Below, in pieces: positions 61,171 through 64,000 of a DNA stretch of 64,000 nucleotides; the first letter of the stretch is position 1, and each line of letters begins with the position of its first letter. The translations under genes were made by a program, and so were the position numbers. The notes under the pieces are model-generated. The model searched no databases. It was given only the letters and a program-made list of their open reading frames with translations, and was not told the origin of the DNA. The DNA is from Caballeronia choica (GTDB lineage: Bacteria; Pseudomonadota; Gammaproteobacteria; Burkholderiales; Burkholderiaceae). The stretch lies in the NCBI RefSeq assembly GCF_001544535.1, contig NZ_FCON02000018.1, positions 36,713 through 100,712 of the forward strand, in the 5' to 3' direction.

Positions 61171-62352
61171 ATGATGCGCGATCAGGCGGTCTTCGAGAGC
61201 ACGAGCCGTGTCACCCAGCCGCAATTCTGGGGGACGCTGCCCGCGCGCTGGGACAGCGATACCGACGACACGCTCGTCTGCTGTCAGGTGCGGCAGGAAA
61301 CGCACGACGTGAAGAGCTTTTTCTTTCGCGCGCCGGGCGAACGCGCGTTCGTCTTCGAGCCGGGCCAGTTCATCACGCTGGAACTCGAGATCGACGGCGA
61401 GACGATCAACCGCTGCTACACGATCTCCTCGCCGCCGACGCGTCCTCATACCATTTCGATCACCGTCAAGCGCGTGCCGGGCGGCAAGGTGTCGAACTGG
61501 CTGCATGACAACCTGCGGCCGGGCTCGAAGGTTCGCGTGCTTGGGCCGTCCGGCGAATTCACCTGCGCGCGCCATCCGGCGCGCAAGTTCCTGTTCCTGT
61601 CGGCGGGGTCGGGCGTGACGCCGCTGATGTCGATGAGCCGCGCGCATCACGAACTCGGCGAAGACAGCGACATCATGTTCGTGCACAGCGCCCGCACGCC
61701 CGACGACATCATCTTTGCCCGCGAACTCGATCTGATCGCGTCGAACCAGGCGAATTTCCGCACGGCATTCGTGTGCGAACGGGTGGGCGCGCGCACGAAC
61801 TGGCCGGGCATCACCGGCTTTCTGACCCTGCCGCTGCTCAAGCTGATCGCGCCGGATTTCCTCGAACGCGAGATTTTCACCTGTGGTCCGGCGCCGTACA
61901 TGAAGGCGGTGCGCGACCTGCTCGACGAAGGCGGGTTCGATCGCAAGCACTATCACGAAGAGAGCTTTTCGTTCGAGACGATTGCCGAAGTCGCCGCGCA
62001 ACTGACGACCGCTCATGTCGCGGACGCGTTGCAGGGCAACGGTCACATCGAGGAAGCCACGGTCGGTTTCGCGCCCGCGCCGGTCGAGACGAAGTTCAAG
62101 GTGAGCTTCGCCAAGAGCAATCGCGAGATCGAATGCGGCGGCGGCCAGCATGTGCTCGACGCCGCGAAGAAAGCCGGCGTGCGGCTTGCCGCATCGTGCA
62201 CGCAGGGCATGTGCGGCACCTGCAAGGTCAAGCTGGTGTCGGGCGAAGTGGACATGAAGCATGCGGGCGGAATTCGTCAGCGCGAAATCGATCAGGGCAT
62301 GGTGCTGCTGTGCTGCAGCAAGCCGTTGAGCGATCTCGTCGTCGATAAGTAA
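61171..62352 (+). CDS. gbcB: Glycine betaine monooxygenase reductase subunit
   Basis: A 393-aa ferredoxin-NAD(P)H reductase-type partner of GbcA. FAD motif RCYTISSPP, NAD-binding region FLSAGSGVTPLMSMSRAHHELG and FTCGPAPYMKAV, and a C-terminal plant-type 2Fe-2S domain (about 310-393, AASCTQGMCGTCKVKLVSGEV with a later LLCCSKPL). ATG 61171 with GGGAGAGAG upstream is chosen; ATG 61174 is adjacent. Confidence 0.92.
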   Translation: MMRDQAVFESTSRVTQPQFWGTLPARWDSDTDDTLVCCQVRQETHDVKSFFFRAPGERAFVFEPGQFITLELEIDGETINRCYTISSPPTRPHTISITVKRVPGGKVSNWLHDNLRPGSKVRVLGPSGEFTCARHPARKFLFLSAGSGVTPLMSMSRAHHELGEDSDIMFVHSARTPDDIIFARELDLIASNQANFRTAFVCERVGARTNWPGITGFLTLPLLKLIAPDFLEREIFTCGPAPYMKAVRDLLDEGGFDRKHYHEESFSFETIAEVAAQLTTAHVADALQGNGHIEEATVGFAPAPVETKFKVSFAKSNREIECGGGQHVLDAAKKAGVRLAASCTQGMCGTCKVKLVSGEVDMKHAGGIRQREIDQGMVLLCCSKPLSDLVVDK

Positions 62353-62475
62353 GACGAGTGGTCGGGGTCGGAGGTCGCATCCTGACAACTCGATGTCGTA
62401 ATTCAACGCTACACGCCAATTGTGGCTGGCGATTCTGAGTGCTCAACGGCTTGGACCGCGAAAGGGAGATCGACG

Positions 62476-63333
62476 ATGAGACTGATCAAAAAATTACTGG
62501 TGTTGAGCACATTGAGCGCGGCACTGGCTGCAACGAGCGTGGGTGTGTCGGCTGATGCCAAACCGACCATCAAGATCGGCTATGTGGAAGGATGGGACGA
62601 CAGCGTCGCGACGTCGAACGTGGCGGCGCGCATCATCGAGAAGCGCCTCGGCTATCAGGTGCAACTCGTGCCGGTCGCGGCCGGCGTGATGTGGCAGGGC
62701 GTGGCGCGCGGCGACCTCGACGCCACGCTGTCCGCGTGGTTGCCGGTGACGCACGGCGCGTATTGGAACAACTTCAAGGGCAAGGTCGTGGACCTCGGGC
62801 CGAATTTCAACGATGCGAAGATTGGGCTGATCGTGCCTGACAACGTCGACGTGAAGAGCCTCGACGATCTGCAGGCCAAGAAGGAGGAGTTCGGCTCGCG
62901 CATCGTCGGCATCGATGCGGGCGCGGGCGTCATGCAGAAGGCGAGCGAGGCGATCAAGGCCTACAAGCTCGACTATCAGTTGATGCCGAGTTCGGGCAGC
63001 GCGATGACGGCGGAACTGGCGCGCTCGGAAGCGGCGAGCAAGCCGATCATCGTGACGGGCTGGAAGCCGCACTGGATGTTCGCGAAGTACAAGCTCAAGT
63101 TCCTCGAAGATCCGAAGAAGGTGTTCGGTGAAGCGGAGCATGTGGACAGCGTGGTGAATCCAGAACTGGAAAAGAAGGCACCGCCGGTGGTGGCGTTCCT
63201 GAAGAAGTTCCAGTGGAAGCCGGGCGAGATCGATAGTGTGATGCTTGCAACGCAGAATGGAGAGAAGCCGACCGCCGCGGCCGATGCGTGGATTGGCGCG
63301 CATACGGATCGGGTGGATAGCTGGGTTAAATAA
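62476..63333 (+). CDS. Glycine betaine-binding periplasmic protein (second copy)
   Basis: A 285-aa OpuAC-type binding protein with signal peptide (MRLIKKLLVLSTLSAALAATSVGVSA), then IKIGYVEGWDDSVATSNVAARIIEKRLGYQVQLVPVAAGVMWQGVARGDLDATLSAWLPVTHGAYW, and VTGWKPHWMFAKYKLKF; tryptophans at the cage positions suit betaine-type ligands. No ATPase or permease is adjacent; it could feed the transporter at 34029-36102. AAGGGAG precedes ATG 62476. The palindromic element begins 2 bp after its stop codon. Confidence 0.88.
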   Translation: MRLIKKLLVLSTLSAALAATSVGVSADAKPTIKIGYVEGWDDSVATSNVAARIIEKRLGYQVQLVPVAAGVMWQGVARGDLDATLSAWLPVTHGAYWNNFKGKVVDLGPNFNDAKIGLIVPDNVDVKSLDDLQAKKEEFGSRIVGIDAGAGVMQKASEAIKAYKLDYQLMPSSGSAMTAELARSEAASKPIIVTGWKPHWMFAKYKLKFLEDPKKVFGEAEHVDSVVNPELEKKAPPVVAFLKKFQWKPGEIDSVMLATQNGEKPTAAADAWIGAHTDRVDSWVK

Positions 63334-63335
63334 GT

Positions 63336-64000
63336 CGCTGGCGCTTGGGATTGCGGTTGGGGTGTTTACGCCGTTTGATGCGCTTGTGCTTCTATGGAAC
63401 TTGTTTTGTTTTTGGTTTATTAGCTCTGCCCCTGTCCGGGGCGGGACTCACTTTCTTTGCTGCTGCAAAGAAAGTAAGCAAAGAAAGCAGCTTTCCACCG
63501 CCAATCCTTGCCATGCCCCGCTAGCCCGTTCTCTCGGAGTGGTCCAACCGGGGGAGTGTCGTTAGCGGGGTTTCCCCGTTGTTGGCATGTAGAACAGGCA
63601 CGGGCATCGCACCGCAATACGGAGTGGACCAGCAGTCATACATCCGGCTTCGCGCTACGCACTCACCCGTCAGGCAAAATTGAAACCCGAAACCGTCGCC
63701 ACATCTACATCCCGCGTTCGTGCTTGCCACATGCTTCAATTCACCGCTTAGCGAACCTGTCGTCGGGCACGAAGTGCCATGACGGATGAATGACTGCTGT
63801 TCCCCTCCCTGTAGCGGTGCGATGTGCGCGCCTTTTCTACATGCCAACAACGATGAAACCCCGCTAAGGACACTCCCCCGGTTGGACCACTCCGAGGGCG
63901 CGGTCTGGAGGCGCATGGCAAGGATTGGCGGTGGGAAGCTGCTTTCTTTGCTTACTTTCTTTGCAGCAGCAAAGAAAGTGAGTCCCGCCCCGGACAGGGG
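63336..64000. repeat. Large nested palindromic element, copy 2 (continues past window)
   Basis: Same family as 48805-49553, starting CGCTGGCGCTTGGG 2 bp after a stop codon and still in its second arm at the window end. The arm hairpin recurs (ACTTTCTTTGC with complement, 63450-63475, and again at 63954-63979). The central part is the reverse complement of copy 1's centre. The left arm here carries the CCCGCTAGCCCGTTCTC stretch found in copy 1's right arm, and the right arm the CTCCAGACCG-type stretch of copy 1's left arm. The whole unit is therefore in opposite orientation. Confidence 0.85.

Noticed and set aside
63420-63916. Similar frames in the second element copy
   Set aside because: Same reason: the frames differ from copy 1 by frameshifts and stops, which argues against protein selection.
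1-64000. CRISPR arrays, rRNA or tRNA genes
   Set aside because: No regularly spaced identical 25-40 bp repeats and no recognisable tRNA or rRNA sequence were noticed; a dedicated scan could still find a tRNA that I missed.

Overview
The window looks like the replication and partition region of a secondary chromosome (or large chromid) of a Burkholderia sensu lato bacterium, closest in flavour to Caballeronia or Paraburkholderia. The evidence is high GC coding sequence, a parA-parB-rep locus with palindromic sites CTTTATGCGCATAAAG (the type known for Burkholderia chromosome 2), an iteron origin, and Burkholderiaceae-style catabolic clusters. The genus is inferred from content, not from any search.

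Replication and partition (about 1-9,100): a partial DUF2252 gene, a tyrosine-recombinase-like protein lacking the catalytic residues, and a KfrA-like coiled-coil protein with a C-terminal zinc ribbon flank a 1.25 kb field of 19 same-direction iterons (3714-4959). The first five iterons have a regular 22 bp period and the others are dispersed. The rep gene (5079-6431) converges on parB-parA. Three parS sites lie beside parA, a fourth lies 15 kb away inside a coding region, and two lone iterons in inverted orientation lie outside the main field.

9,100-17,800: a chaperone-usher pilus operon (subunit, chaperone, usher) that ends in a 34-codon remnant of another subunit, then a Pat-type CoA-ligase/GNAT protein acyltransferase, an unrecognised gene, and an IclR regulator.

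17,860-26,700: one divergently controlled operon with a sugar ABC importer and enzymes fitting the non-phosphorylative L-fucose route (dehydrogenase, lactonase, two-part UxaA-type dehydratase, SDR, FAH-family hydrolase).

26,700-33,800: miscellaneous genes: LysR regulator with an M20 amidohydrolase and a solute-binding protein, a thioesterase, an AGE-family epimerase, an MgtC-like membrane protein, a 50-aa protein with a strong promoter and twin palindromes, and a flavin reductase.

34,000-63,300: a choline/glycine betaine supercluster. It carries ABC uptake parts (ATPase, permease, two binding proteins), three GlxA/GbdR-type AraC regulators, gbcAB (betaine to dimethylglycine), dgcAB with a dedicated ETF pair (to sarcosine), soxBDAG (to glycine), glyA (to serine) and sdaA (to pyruvate). 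A FolB-like gene is fused into the sox operon. Choline oxidation genes (betAB) are not in the window.

The most unusual structure is a roughly 750 bp, non-coding, nested near-palindrome, present at 48805-49553 and again, in opposite orientation, from 63336 to the window end. Two single-arm fragments lie at 37121-37192 and 48713-48797. The two full copies bracket the 13.8 kb betaine module.
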